64,000 nt of DNA from Rikenellaceae bacterium (GTDB lineage Bacteria > Bacteroidota > Bacteroidia > Bacteroidales > Rikenellaceae). A program made the position numbers and the translations under genes. The notes under the pieces are model-generated. The model was given only the letters and a program-made list of their open reading frames with translations. It made no database searches and had not been told where the DNA came from. Of this stretch, positions 1-8,840 are shown in pieces (positions within the stretch are counted from its first letter, which is position 1; each line of letters starts with the position of its first letter). The stretch covers positions 1 through 64,000 of the forward strand of contig SUZE01000009.1 of NCBI GenBank assembly GCA_015060075.1. Reading direction: 5' to 3'.

Positions 1-62
1 CTGCGTGGGCTTTTCACTGCTCCGTCTCGGCATAGTCTGCAAGCAGCCTCTGCTCTCGACTT
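1..62. repeat. Dispersed intergenic element, copy A
   Basis: Read on the minus strand this stretch contains CGAGAGCAGAG, then TGCAGACTATGCCGAG, then AAAAGCC. The same order of words with small differences recurs on the plus strand at about 41767-41815. Both copies adjoin a CGGAAAA heptamer array. It lies downstream of the M16 peptidase gene and has no open frame of note. Function unknown; it is cut by the window edge. Confidence 0.5.
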
Positions 63-74
63 AATCGCAGCGGT

Positions 75-92
75 CCGCTTTCCGTTTTCCGT
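75..92. repeat. CCGTTTT/CGGAAAA heptamer array
   Basis: Short array CCGCTTTCCGTTTTCCG with a 7-bp period, abutting the stop codon of the M16 peptidase gene. It is one of many copies of this heptamer family in the window. Confidence 0.7.
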
Positions 93-2992
93 TAATATCC
101 GAAAATTTCCTCCTGCGAGAGATACTTTATCTTGCCGAGTGTACCGATATACTTCATATCGAGGTCGTGCCTATCGCCCAAGATACAGTAGGTGTAGGCT
201 CTGCCCTTGATAAACTCCTGCTGGAACTTCACTACATCATCAAGCGTAAGCGATTGAATACCTTCGTAGAGAGTCTTGTTGATATCCTCTTTAAGCCCGA
301 ACTTCTCCTGTTCGAGATAGCTCCACAATATATCCATCTTGGTAGTGCGTTTACTCTCGATATTTGCCAATATGCCACTCTTTGCCAACTCAAATGCCTG
401 CTCCGAACGAGGCATATTTTCGATAATTTCGTCAAACGCTTCGACTGCCTGCTGTACTTTGTCGTTCTGTGTAGCGATAAAGGCGTAGAAGTAGTATGGG
501 TGGTGCGGAACACGACCTTTTGCAAGATAGGAGTATGCCGAGTATGCCAAACCTCGTGCTTCGCGCATCTCCTGAAAAACAATGGCGTTCATACCGCCGG
601 AGAAGTAGTTGTTGTAGAGATTGCCCACAGGCGAATAGTCGAGATTCCACTTATCCCCCTCACGGCATGAGTACTGCATATAATATACCTGCTTCGCATC
701 GTACTGCGCAAAGAGTACATTTGGCTTGGTTACCGCCTTTGTCGGCATAGGTTCCGACTTCAAGTCGAGGAGATTGTCGCTCGTCTTATGTGTGGTGTAG
801 AGCATACCCACAACATCGTTGAGGTGGGTAGGTCCGTAGTACATTATACGATGCTTTACCTGCGACAACTGCTTGATATTGTTGAGCAACTCCTCCGATG
901 TAATCCTCTGTAACTCCTTGTTTGACATTGTGCGTGTGCGAATGTAGTCGCTGCCATAGAGGCAGTAGTTCTGCAAACGGAAGAAGTTCTCCTGCTGCGA
1001 AGCCTTGGCATTTACGCGTTGTTGTGCGAAGTCGCTCTTTACGCCCTTCAAAATCTCCTCATCGCCCTCAACATTTGCAATATAATCCTCGATAACGGTT
1101 ATTGCACGCTCCATATTCTCGGAAAGACCACTTATTATAAGATAGGTCTTGTCGCCCGTTACGGTGATATTGAACGAGCAGGCGAGGTCGTACAACTCTC
1201 GTTGAATCTCCTCTGCCGACTTCTCCTCGGTGCCAAGCAATTCCATATAGTCGGCAGCCAAAGCCATCGACTTAACGGTTGTAGTGCCAAAGTCGTAGAG
1301 GTAGATAAGCGAGAATAGCTCGTTTGTTTCGTTACGCTTGTAAAGTACCTGCAATCCGTTGTCGAGCAACGAACGACCTAAATCACGCTCGTAGTCGATA
1401 AATTGTGGTGCAATAGGCGCAACCTCCGACTGCTGTGTGGCAACGAGATAGTCGCTCTGTGCATCACGATTTGCCGAGATAGGGGTTATCGAAGGTTTGT
1501 CGATTTTCTTCTGCGACTTATCCTCGCCCTGACGCTTATATACTACGCAGTAGCCCTCGGCAGGCATATTCTTGTTTGCCCACGCAACGACATCATCTTT
1601 GGTAATATCGGCTGCACGGTCAATCTCGGTTGCAACACTCGCCCAATCCAAACCATTGACAAATGCCGCCTCCATCTTGTAGGCACGGACAAAGTTGTTC
1701 TCCAAATCCGCCATCTCGCCACGGCGATAGTTGGCAATAATCGCTTTCAAGAGGTCGGAGTCAAACTCTCCGTTGCGCAACTTTGCAGCCTCGGCAAGTA
1801 ACAAATCTCGCACCTCTTCGAGCGACTGCCCCTGCTTTGGCTCGCCCATTAGGGTTACGATACCTGCATCGGTAAGATACTCCACACCGCCCCAAGCATC
1901 GAGAACCTTCTGCTCCTGCAAGAGGTTGGTGTCGAGCAGACCGCAATTTCCGCCATTCGAGAGGACCGATGAGAGTAATGCTCCTACAAGGCGACCTTCG
2001 CTCTTTGCGCCTTCGATAGGCCAAGCGATAGCCACGCTCTCACTCTCCAAGCCGTAAACCTCCGCCTCCTTAACCTCGGTCATACGAGCAGGTTTGTACT
2101 CCTTGACCTTCGGGAGTTTGCGATTTGGTTTGAGTTTTCCGAAGTACTTGTCAATAATCACAATCGCCTCGTCAGGGTTGAAATCTCCCGCCATACATAT
2201 TGCCATATTGTTTGGCACATAGTAGGTCTTGTAGTAGTTCTTGATATTTGTGATTGACGGATTTTTCAGATGCTCCTGCTTACCGATTGGGGACTGCGTT
2301 CCGTATGGGTGGTCGGAGAATGTCATTGACAAAATTTTGTCAATGAGTTTGCTGTTATCGTTCGTAAGTCCCATGTTGTACTCCTCGTAAACCGTTTCGA
2401 GTTCGGTGTGAAATCCTCGAATTACAGCATTCTCGAATCGCTCCGCCTGAATCTTTGCCCAATTCTCAATCTGGTTCGATGGGATATCCTCCACGTAGTT
2501 TGTTTCGTCATACGAGGTCCAAGCATTTGTGCCGTCAGCACCTATCGCCTGCATCAACTTGTCGTACTCGTTAGGAATGGCATACTTCGAAGCCTCCTGC
2601 GATACGCTGTCAATCTTTGCATATATCGCTTTGCGCTCCGCCTCGTCAGTGGCTGCACGATAGACCTCGAACAGACGCTCAATCTCATCAAGCAGAGGCT
2701 TCTCAGCCTCGTAGTTCTGCGTTCCGAACTTGTCGGTACCTTTGAACATCAAATGCTCAAAGTAGTGCGCCAGACCTGTCGTCTCAGCAGGGTCATTCTT
2801 CGAGCCTACACGCACGGCAATCATCGTCTGCAAGCGAGGTTGCTCCTTATTTACCGACATATAGACCTTCAATCCGTTTTTGAGTGTATATATGCGTGTA
2901 GCAGACTTATCGCCCTCTACACTTTCGTAGCGATAACCGCACGAAACGGCAACCATCGCCACCAAAATCAAAATCCAATAAAATCGCTTCAT
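92..2992 (-). CDS. M16 family zinc metallopeptidase (lipoprotein)
   Basis: A 966-residue two-lobed peptidase of the pitrilysin/insulinase clan. The inverted zinc motif HYFEH lies at residues 76-80, with a downstream acidic stretch (ELETVYEEYN) that should give the third ligand. The second half has the M16 fold but no HXXEH, as expected for the inactive partner lobe. The N-terminus has a hydrophobic stretch ending in VSCGY, a lipobox with Cys18, so it is probably anchored in the envelope, where it would degrade peptides. It is the last gene of a minus-strand run panC-panD-DUF456-M16; the gap to DUF456 is about 30 bp. Its substrate cannot be told from sequence. Confidence 0.9.
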   Translation of the reverse strand: MKRFYWILILVAMVAVSCGYRYESVEGDKSATRIYTLKNGLKVYMSVNKEQPRLQTMIAVRVGSKNDPAETTGLAHYFEHLMFKGTDKFGTQNYEAEKPLLDEIERLFEVYRAATDEAERKAIYAKIDSVSQEASKYAIPNEYDKLMQAIGADGTNAWTSYDETNYVEDIPSNQIENWAKIQAERFENAVIRGFHTELETVYEEYNMGLTNDNSKLIDKILSMTFSDHPYGTQSPIGKQEHLKNPSITNIKNYYKTYYVPNNMAICMAGDFNPDEAIVIIDKYFGKLKPNRKLPKVKEYKPARMTEVKEAEVYGLESESVAIAWPIEGAKSEGRLVGALLSSVLSNGGNCGLLDTNLLQEQKVLDAWGGVEYLTDAGIVTLMGEPKQGQSLEEVRDLLLAEAAKLRNGEFDSDLLKAIIANYRRGEMADLENNFVRAYKMEAAFVNGLDWASVATEIDRAADITKDDVVAWANKNMPAEGYCVVYKRQGEDKSQKKIDKPSITPISANRDAQSDYLVATQQSEVAPIAPQFIDYERDLGRSLLDNGLQVLYKRNETNELFSLIYLYDFGTTTVKSMALAADYMELLGTEEKSAEEIQRELYDLACSFNITVTGDKTYLIISGLSENMERAITVIEDYIANVEGDEEILKGVKSDFAQQRVNAKASQQENFFRLQNYCLYGSDYIRTRTMSNKELQRITSEELLNNIKQLSQVKHRIMYYGPTHLNDVVGMLYTTHKTSDNLLDLKSEPMPTKAVTKPNVLFAQYDAKQVYYMQYSCREGDKWNLDYSPVGNLYNNYFSGGMNAIVFQEMREARGLAYSAYSYLAKGRVPHHPYYFYAFIATQNDKVQQAVEAFDEIIENMPRSEQAFELAKSGILANIESKRTTKMDILWSYLEQEKFGLKEDINKTLYEGIQSLTLDDVVKFQQEFIKGRAYTYCILGDRHDLDMKYIGTLGKIKYLSQEEIFGY

Positions 2993-3021
2993 AACTGAGA
3001 ATTATTTAGTTATTATCTCGT

Positions 3022-3510
3022 CTAAAAGGCATTTTTGAACACATCGATACAAATCTCCACCGTAAGCCACAGCGAGAGTGCGAGTTTTATGCCTGTGCCG
3101 ACAAAGAATGAGAGGAACGAGCCAAAGCCACTTTGTAATGCTCGCTGCTTATCGCTGTTGTCAAAAATCAACTCTCCAAGCACTGCACCCACAAATGGTC
3201 CTACAATAATGCCGATAGGGCCAAGGAAAAAACCCGCCAATACACCCGCCATTGCTCCGCGCTCGCCAGCTTTCGAGCCGCCGAATTTCTTGGTCATATA
3301 CGAAGGCAACAGATAGTCGAGTGCCGATACAATAAGTGTAAGAACTCCGAAAACTACAAGCCAAGCGACAGATATTTCGGAGTATGAGCAGAAGTATAGA
3401 CACAAGTAGCCTGCGTATGCAAGTGCCACGCCCGGCAGTACGGGAGCAACACAACCCACACAACCCACTACGCCGAACAATACGGCAAGTATCGACAATA
3501 AGTTGTCCAT
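3022..3510 (-). CDS. DUF456 domain membrane protein
   Basis: A 162-residue hydrophobic protein with about four to five membrane segments and glycine-rich loops (GVVGCVGCVAPVLPG near the N-terminus, GFFLGPIGIIVGPFVGAVLGEL in the second half). This matches the small DUF456 family of inner-membrane proteins of unknown function. It starts one base after the panD stop region, so translation is probably coupled with panD. The glycine zipper-like helices suggest tight helix packing. No catalytic residues are evident. Confidence 0.8.
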   Translation of the reverse strand: MDNLLSILAVLFGVVGCVGCVAPVLPGVALAYAGYLCLYFCSYSEISVAWLVVFGVLTLIVSALDYLLPSYMTKKFGGSKAGERGAMAGVLAGFFLGPIGIIVGPFVGAVLGELIFDNSDKQRALQSGFGSFLSFFVGTGIKLALSLWLTVEICIDVFKNAF

Positions 3511-3511
3511 T

Positions 3512-3865
3512 CTACTTTACGAGTTGGTTAGTTTCAGTATCAGGGAAAATCACACTCGGCTCAAAGGTTTTTGCCTCCTCGAAATCCATCGAAGCGTAGG
3601 AGATGATGATAACTATATCTCCCACATTTGCCTTGTGTGCTGCGGCACCATTTAGGCAGATTACGCCACTACCAGCCTCGCCCGGAATGGCGTAGGTTTC
3701 AAGACGCTCACCGTTGGTAACATTTACCACCTGTACCTTCTCGCCACGAATCATGTTTGCAGCCTCCATCAATGCCGAGTCGATGGTGATACTGCCTACA
3801 TAATCGACATTCGCCTGAGTCACCGTTACACGGTGAATCTTCGACTTCATTACCTCAATATACAT
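3512..3865 (-). CDS. panD: Aspartate 1-decarboxylase
   Basis: A 117-residue proenzyme that makes beta-alanine from aspartate for pantothenate synthesis. The self-cleavage site is visible as YVGSITID with Gly24-Ser25; Ser25 would become the pyruvoyl group. The expected N-terminal [12 protein letters not shown] and the GAAAH segment are present. Using the MYIEV start puts the cleavage at the same position as in E. coli PanD, which supports that start. It lies directly downstream of panC, which uses its product, in one operon. Length is slightly short of the usual 120-130 but complete. Confidence 0.95.
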   Translation of the reverse strand: MYIEVMKSKIHRVTVTQANVDYVGSITIDSALMEAANMIRGEKVQVVNVTNGERLETYAIPGEAGSGVICLNGAAAHKANVGDIVIIISYASMDFEEAKTFEPSVIFPDTETNQLVK

Positions 3866-3869
3866 CGTC

Positions 3870-4706
3870 TTATTTAAGTTTTATATTGTCAATCAATCTG
3901 ATTTCGCCGGCCTGAACCGCTATACAACCCTGCACACGCTCCGAGTCGCTCCACTCCTCGATAGTCTGCATTGAGAGCGCATCGACAGCTGCAAAATATA
4001 TCACTTTCAGAAGTTCGTTCTTCTCCACCTCGGCGGTAACCCAAGCGGTCAATTCCGCAGGCGACAACTCGCCAACCTTCGCTTGCGCTACGCTCAATAC
4101 CTCGTAGATATGAGGTGCTGCGGCACGATGCGCAGGGGAGAGCAAGAGGTTGCGCGATGAACGAGCCAAGCCGTCAGTGTCGCGCACGATTGGGCAGTCA
4201 ATAATCTCAACCTTCAAGCCGAGTTGCTTGACCATTGCACGAATTACGGCAATCTGCTGAAAGTCCTTCTCACCGAAGTAGGCGCAGGTAGGCTCAACAA
4301 TGGCAAAGAGGCGTGAAACCACCTGTGCCACGCCGTTGAAGTGTCCGGGGCGAGTTGCACCCTCCATAACCTTATCAATCTGACCGAAGTCGAATTGACG
4401 GGTGTCAGGCTCGGGATAAATCTCCTCTACCGAAGGGAAGAGTACTAAATCTACCCCTGCCGCTTCGAGCATCGCTGCATCAGCCTCGGGGGTACGAGGG
4501 TAGTTGCGCAAATCGTTCTTGTCGTTGAATTGAGTTGGGTTTACGAATACACTTGCCACCACCACATCGCACTCTTTGCGAGCGCGTGTAACAAGCGAGA
4601 TGTGTCCCTCGTGCAGTGCGCCCATTGTTGGGACAAAACCTATCTTTTTACCTCGGCATGCCGAGAGTTCTTCTCGCAATGCCTTTACTGTTGAAACTGC
4701 TTTCAT
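3870..4706 (-). CDS. panC: Pantothenate synthetase
   Basis: ATP-dependent ligase joining pantoate and beta-alanine. The chosen start is the Met of [10 protein letters not shown], ten codons inside the ORF-track start, because the extra N-terminus (RPQVYIPKK) is not conserved and spans the probable leader. Family motifs seen are [16 protein letters not shown] (nucleotide-binding HxGH), SVFVNPTQF, and FGEKDFQQ, followed by [12 protein letters not shown]. The gap to panD is about 5 bp. It is the first gene of the panC-panD-DUF456-M16 operon. Confidence 0.95.
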   Translation of the reverse strand: MKAVSTVKALREELSACRGKKIGFVPTMGALHEGHISLVTRARKECDVVVASVFVNPTQFNDKNDLRNYPRTPEADAAMLEAAGVDLVLFPSVEEIYPEPDTRQFDFGQIDKVMEGATRPGHFNGVAQVVSRLFAIVEPTCAYFGEKDFQQIAVIRAMVKQLGLKVEIIDCPIVRDTDGLARSSRNLLLSPAHRAAAPHIYEVLSVAQAKVGELSPAELTAWVTAEVEKNELLKVIYFAAVDALSMQTIEEWSDSERVQGCIAVQAGEIRLIDNIKLK

Positions 4707-4733
4707 CTTTTTGGGTATATATACTTGTGGGCG

Positions 4734-4741
4734 CAAAAATA
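4734..4741 (-). promoter_or_regulatory. Putative -7 element for the panC operon
   Basis: On the minus strand this reads TATTTTTG, matching the Bacteroidetes -7 consensus TAnnTTTG, about 28 bp before the panC start. The region where a -33 element would lie is occupied by the CGGAAAA heptamer array. Confidence 0.45.
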
Positions 4742-4749
4742 CAAAAACA

Positions 4750-4780
4750 AACGGAAAACGGAAAACGGAAAACGGAAAAC
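4750..4780. repeat. CGGAAAA heptamer array
   Basis: Four uninterrupted 7-bp CGGAAAA units followed by CTTTTAG, between the sigma-54 regulator gene and the panC promoter. The same unit recurs at seven or more intergenic places here. Confidence 0.85.
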
Positions 4781-4839
4781 TTTTAGTTTTTCGTTATTAT
4801 TCTCCGCTTTCCGCTATATATGATTAGAACTATTGCCTT

Positions 4840-5976
4840 TTAGCAGTAACTCTCTATGTCCTCTTTGGTGATGGGGTTGTTGCCGAGGACAACCAATCTC
4901 TCTACTATATTGCGCAACTCTCGGATATTGCCACTCCAACGTCTATCTGATAGTTTTGCAATAGCCTCTGCATCAATCTTTTTTGTTGGAATATTGTACT
5001 CTCGACAAATGCTCTCCAAGAAGTAGTCGATAAGTATTGCAACATCGCCTTTTCGCTCTCGCAAAGGCGGCACTTTTATCAAGATTACCCCGATACGGTG
5101 ATATAAATCTTCTCGAAAATTTCCCTCACGAATCTCCTTTTCAAGGTTTTTGTTTGTGGCGGCAATAACACGAACATCAACCTCAATATCACGGTCACTG
5201 CCGACACGGGAGATTTTGCGCTCCTGCAACGCTCGCAATACCTTCGCCTGCGCCGAGAGCGACATATCACCAATCTCGTCCATAAAGAGCGTTCCGCCGT
5301 CTGCCTGCTCGAATTTGCCTTTGCGCTGTTTGATGGCGGAGGTGAAGGCTCCTCGCTCATGACCAAATAGTTCACTCTCTATCAATTCCGAAGGTATCGC
5401 TGCGCAGTTTACCTCTACGAATGGGGCTTCGGCTCGATGACTTTTGCAGTGTAACCACTTGGCAACAAGTTCCTTGCCCGTGCCATTCTCGCCCGTTATC
5501 AACACTCGGGCTTCGCTTTGTGCCACCTTCTCGATGAGTTGGCGAACATGCACGATGGCATCGGATTTGCCAACAATTGGCTCAATTGTGTTACATTCGG
5601 CATTGTTGCGCTGTCGTGCAGGCTTGGCGTGTGGTGCAGATGCACTTTCGGGAGGCGGAGCAATGGCTTTGCGAATAGATTTCAACAGCCGATTCATATC
5701 GATAGGTTTGGTGAGGAAATCGACTGCTCCGTGCCGTACAGCCTCAACCGCCGAGTCTATATCATTGTTGCGGGAGAGTATTATAAAGGGCAGATTTATA
5801 TCGGCAAGCCCCTCAGCACTATCGGCAAGGATAATGTCGAAAGAGATATTTTCGCACATTTTTCGTGCAAGCGCCGAGGTTTCGGCTCCTTCGGTAGAGA
5901 AGCCCTCAAACTCCAACCTTTCACGCAGATTGTTGCGCATGCTTTTTGATTGTTCCAAAATTAAAACTTTTGCCAT
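4840..5976 (-). CDS. Sigma-54-dependent response regulator, lacking Fis-type HTH
   Basis: A 378-residue NtrC-type activator. Residues 1-110 form a receiver domain with a plausible phospho-acceptor Asp52 (FDIILADSAEG) and the Lys of FLTKP, but the usual acidic pair is E8-Q9 and the loop after Asp52 lacks the MPxMDG pattern. The AAA+ domain shows Walker A GENGTGKE, the sigma-54 contact loop as GAFTSA rather than GAFTGA, Walker B GGTLFMDEIGD, and the arginine-finger region. The protein stops at ITKEDIESYC, just after the AAA+ lid, without a DNA-binding HTH. No kinase gene is adjacent. It should activate sigma-54 promoters, with target selection by other means. Confidence 0.88.
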   Translation of the reverse strand: MAKVLILEQSKSMRNNLRERLEFEGFSTEGAETSALARKMCENISFDIILADSAEGLADINLPFIILSRNNDIDSAVEAVRHGAVDFLTKPIDMNRLLKSIRKAIAPPPESASAPHAKPARQRNNAECNTIEPIVGKSDAIVHVRQLIEKVAQSEARVLITGENGTGKELVAKWLHCKSHRAEAPFVEVNCAAIPSELIESELFGHERGAFTSAIKQRKGKFEQADGGTLFMDEIGDMSLSAQAKVLRALQERKISRVGSDRDIEVDVRVIAATNKNLEKEIREGNFREDLYHRIGVILIKVPPLRERKGDVAILIDYFLESICREYNIPTKKIDAEAIAKLSDRRWSGNIRELRNIVERLVVLGNNPITKEDIESYC

Positions 5977-6023
5977 TTTGCTATTCTCTAAAAAAATACT
6001 ATTTTTGCATTCGGATAGTGCAT

Positions 6024-6031
6024 CAAAGGTA
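6024..6031 (-). promoter_or_regulatory. Putative -7 element for the sigma-54 regulator
   Basis: The minus strand reads TACCTTTG, a match to TAnnTTTG, about 48 bp before the start codon. No clear -33 element was found. Confidence 0.4.
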
Positions 6032-6187
6032 GAATTTTTGCCCGATACGACCTAATGTTGCAGAGGGGGGAGCAAAAGCCTTTTTTGAGTCTTATAATGG
6101 TATCGGCAACGACCAAATAAAATTCTATTCGGACTATTTGGAGTGTCGGTGCAGTGTTTGTTGATTTAGAGAGTTTTTTATTTCTAT

Positions 6188-6853
6188 ATGTATAAGAATT
6201 ACAACTATTTACGCCGCCGTTTGATGATTCCCGAATATGGACGCCATATTCAGGAGATGATAGATTCGTTGCTCGAAATTGAAGACCGTGACGAGCGCAC
6301 TCGTCAGGCAAAGGCGGTTATTGCCGTTATGGGCAATTTGAACCCACTGTTGCGTGATACGGCAGACTTTACGCATAAGTTGTGGGACCACTTGTTTATT
6401 ATGTCGGACTTTCGACTCGATGTGGATAGTCCCTATCCATTGCCTACACGAGAGGATTTGGAGGTAAAACCCGATAGGTTGGAGTATCCGCAGAGCGATA
6501 TTTCGCATAAACACTACGGAAAGAATATCGTGCGAATGTTGAATCGTTTGAAGTACGAGAAGCCGGAGATGGTGGAGCACCAACTCCAAGATGTGGTACT
6601 CTATATGCGCAATAAGAGTATGGAGTATAATCAGGAGCACCCAACCGCAGAGATGATTATAAATGATATAAAAAATTTGTCCGAAGGTGCTATAAATCTT
6701 GATGGAGAGTGGCTGAAAAGTGTTGAAATGGAGCATAAAACAGCCTCTTCGCACCAAAAAAGCAGCAAACGAGTGCAACGACCACAACAACGACAGACAC
6801 AAACTCAGAAGGCTGCTCGTAAAAATGTACAACGGCACAATACGCAGAAGTAG
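6188..6853 (+). CDS. DUF4290 domain protein
   Basis: A 221-residue soluble protein matching the Bacteroidetes family DUF4290 (IPEYGRHIQEMID near the N-terminus, then MGNLNPLLRDTADFTHKLWDHL). No signal peptide or membrane segment. The last 45 residues are a basic Gln/Lys/Arg-rich tail (QRPQQRQTQTQKAARKN) that could bind nucleic acid or be disordered. It heads the plus-strand run leading to thyA and folA, with a short gap to the next gene. The molecular role of the family is not established. Confidence 0.8.
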   Translation: MYKNYNYLRRRLMIPEYGRHIQEMIDSLLEIEDRDERTRQAKAVIAVMGNLNPLLRDTADFTHKLWDHLFIMSDFRLDVDSPYPLPTREDLEVKPDRLEYPQSDISHKHYGKNIVRMLNRLKYEKPEMVEHQLQDVVLYMRNKSMEYNQEHPTAEMIINDIKNLSEGAINLDGEWLKSVEMEHKTASSHQKSSKRVQRPQQRQTQTQKAARKNVQRHNTQK

Positions 6854-6906
6854 CATTGCGTTATCTCTGTGTGGAGGAGAGTATATTACAGACTCAAACA
6901 TGTGAT

Positions 6907-8046
6907 ATGAAGATTTGTATAGATAAAATATTAGCGATGATATTTGCCGTAGCGGCACTTGTCGGGTGTAGCAATGGTGATGTCGAGATTTCGGGACGAT
7001 TTGTGGGACTTAACTCAAAAATGGTCTATCTCGAACAGATGTCAGCTTCGGGGCAGAGTCTTGTGGATTCGGTGGCCCTCGATAATGATGGTGGATACCG
7101 CTTTGTGATAAAGGATGTAGCACCAACACCATCGCTGTACAATATAATATATAGCAGTGACCGTATTCCGTTGCTTGTTTCACGAGGAGAGAAGATTGAG
7201 TTGAGTGCCTTGGGCAGTGCCTTGGCAAACTACACAGTAAGTGGTTCGCAGGAGTCGGAGTTGCTGCGAAAATTCAATAAAGAGTACCTCGATGGTCAGC
7301 TCGAACTGAATAGGGTGGTTTTGGGCTACCATAAGGCAGACGATGAGAAGAAAGCTGTTCTTGCTGCAAAATACAACGATTTGTATCGCACTATAAAGCG
7401 CAAGCAGATATCATTTATTATCGAAAATAAGGAGTGTTTGGCTTCGGTCTATGCACTTTATCAGCGTTTGCCGGGCGAACAATACTTGTCGGGAGCAGAT
7501 AGTGATTTGATATACTATCGTACTGTCGCAGATGCGGTGTCGAAACGTTATCCGACATCGCCATATCTGCTTACATTGAGCAATGATATAGCACGCATGG
7601 AGGCGAGAATTTCGTTGATGAACTCCATCGAATCCCGCACCTATCCGGAACTTAAAGGTCGTGATATGTATGGTAACGAAGTTGCGCTGTCATCGTTAGA
7701 GGGTAATGTTATTTTGGTCGATTTCTGGTCGGCAGAGGTTGGCAATAGTAACGCTTTCAATGCGGAGTTGAAGGAGATATACGAAGAGTACGAGCCGAGT
7801 GGATTTCGTGTTTATCAGGTTGCGGCTGACACATCGAAGGCGATGTGGATTAAGGCTGTGCAGGAACAGCAACTGCCCTGGATTTCGGTGTGTGATTTCA
7901 AGGGTGAGGCTTCGCCAATGTTGAGGAGTTATAATGTGCGTAAATTGCCATCTAATTTTCTCATTGACCGCAAAGGTAATATTATAGCCAAAGACCTGTA
8001 CAGCGATGCGTTAGAGGATAAATTGGAGGAGATTTTCAATCATTAG
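6907..8046 (+). CDS. DUF4369/thioredoxin-like lipoprotein without CXXC
   Basis: The start is the ATG of MKICIDKIL at 6907; the ORF-track start is an upstream TTG. A lipoprotein signal ends at ALVGC. Residues about 25-120 resemble DUF4369 (substrate-binding part of Bacteroidetes TlpA-like proteins); the C-terminal 140 residues have a redoxin/TlpA fold (NVILVDFW, then KLPSNFLIDRKGNI with the cis-Pro region). Where TlpA has WCGPC, this protein has SAEVGNSN: both cysteines are absent, so it cannot be an ordinary thiol-disulfide oxidoreductase. It may act as a binding or structural protein. The stop lies 3 bp before lpxH. Confidence 0.8.
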   Translation: MKICIDKILAMIFAVAALVGCSNGDVEISGRFVGLNSKMVYLEQMSASGQSLVDSVALDNDGGYRFVIKDVAPTPSLYNIIYSSDRIPLLVSRGEKIELSALGSALANYTVSGSQESELLRKFNKEYLDGQLELNRVVLGYHKADDEKKAVLAAKYNDLYRTIKRKQISFIIENKECLASVYALYQRLPGEQYLSGADSDLIYYRTVADAVSKRYPTSPYLLTLSNDIARMEARISLMNSIESRTYPELKGRDMYGNEVALSSLEGNVILVDFWSAEVGNSNAFNAELKEIYEEYEPSGFRVYQVAADTSKAMWIKAVQEQQLPWISVCDFKGEASPMLRSYNVRKLPSNFLIDRKGNIIAKDLYSDALEDKLEEIFNH

Positions 8047-8049
8047 AGT

Positions 8050-8778
8050 ATGCACTATTTTGTATCAGATATACATCTTGGTTCGGGCGATATAGCTGAG
8101 CAGAAGAGGGTGGAGAGGGCTTTTCTCGATTTCTTGAAACAGATTGAGAACGATGCCGAAACACTCTTTTTGGTGGGCGATATCTTTGACTTTTGGTTTG
8201 AATACAATGAGGTTGTGCCTAAGGGTTTTACTCGTGTCCTTGGTCGCTTGGCGGAGTTAAGCGACAAGGGGGTAAAGATTACGATGCTCACGGGTAATCA
8301 CGATATGTGGGTAGGCGACTATCTTACAAAGGAGTGCGGTATCTCTCTATTTACAACGCCGCAGGTGTTCTCGCTTGCCGGAAAGGAGATTTTTGTGGCA
8401 CATGGCGACAATATGAATATCAACGGACAACCTGTTTTGCGATTGATGAATACGATGTTTCGCTCTCGCTCATTGAGGAGAGTGGCATCGTGGCTTATTC
8501 ACCCCGACCTCTTTATGCAATTTGGCAAGTGGTGGAGTGGGAAATCCCGCAAGTCGCACGGGGAAGAGCAGAGTGCGAGGGTGTTGAATCCGCTTATCGA
8601 CTATGCCATCGAGTATGGCAAGAGTCACAAAATAGACTACTATGTATTTGGTCATCTGCATTTTGCAGCCGATATTGCAGGTGCGCAACGTATACTCTTT
8701 ATGGGTGATTGGCACAGCCGACCGAACTATATTACTCTCGACAACAACGGTGAAATAGAATTAAAATTTTATAATTAA
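8050..8778 (+). CDS. lpxH: UDP-2,3-diacylglucosamine diphosphatase (LpxH-like)
   Basis: A 242-residue calcineurin-like phosphoesterase that would hydrolyse UDP-2,3-diacylglucosamine to lipid X in lipid A synthesis. The metal-binding blocks are all present: SDIHLG (D7, H9), VGDIFDFW (D44), TGNHD, AHGDN, and GHLH near the C-terminus. The length fits LpxH. It is tightly packed after the thioredoxin-like gene. A general phosphoesterase of the same family is the main alternative. Confidence 0.88.
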   Translation: MHYFVSDIHLGSGDIAEQKRVERAFLDFLKQIENDAETLFLVGDIFDFWFEYNEVVPKGFTRVLGRLAELSDKGVKITMLTGNHDMWVGDYLTKECGISLFTTPQVFSLAGKEIFVAHGDNMNINGQPVLRLMNTMFRSRSLRRVASWLIHPDLFMQFGKWWSGKSRKSHGEEQSARVLNPLIDYAIEYGKSHKIDYYVFGHLHFAADIAGAQRILFMGDWHSRPNYITLDNNGEIELKFYN

Positions 8779-8781
8779 AAA

Positions 8782-8840
8782 AGGAAAATTGAGAATTGGA
8801 AATTAGTTTTCCGTTTTCCGTTTTCCGCTTTCCGCTTTTT
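8782..8840. repeat. Compound heptamer array upstream of thyA
   Basis: A TTGAGAA-like module (GGAAAATTGAGAATTGGAAATT) followed by CCGTTTT/CCGCTTT heptamers that run directly into the ATG of thyA. The whole lpxH-thyA gap is made of these units, so the thyA 5' leader is repeat-derived. Confidence 0.8.

Noticed and set aside
2408-2998. 196-residue plus-strand ORF opposite the M16 gene
   Set aside because: Antisense shadow; no recognisable domain, and the minus frame carries the HXXEH motif and lipobox.
5444-6055. 203-residue plus-strand ORF over the sigma-54 regulator
   Set aside because: Antisense shadow of a well-supported AAA+ gene.
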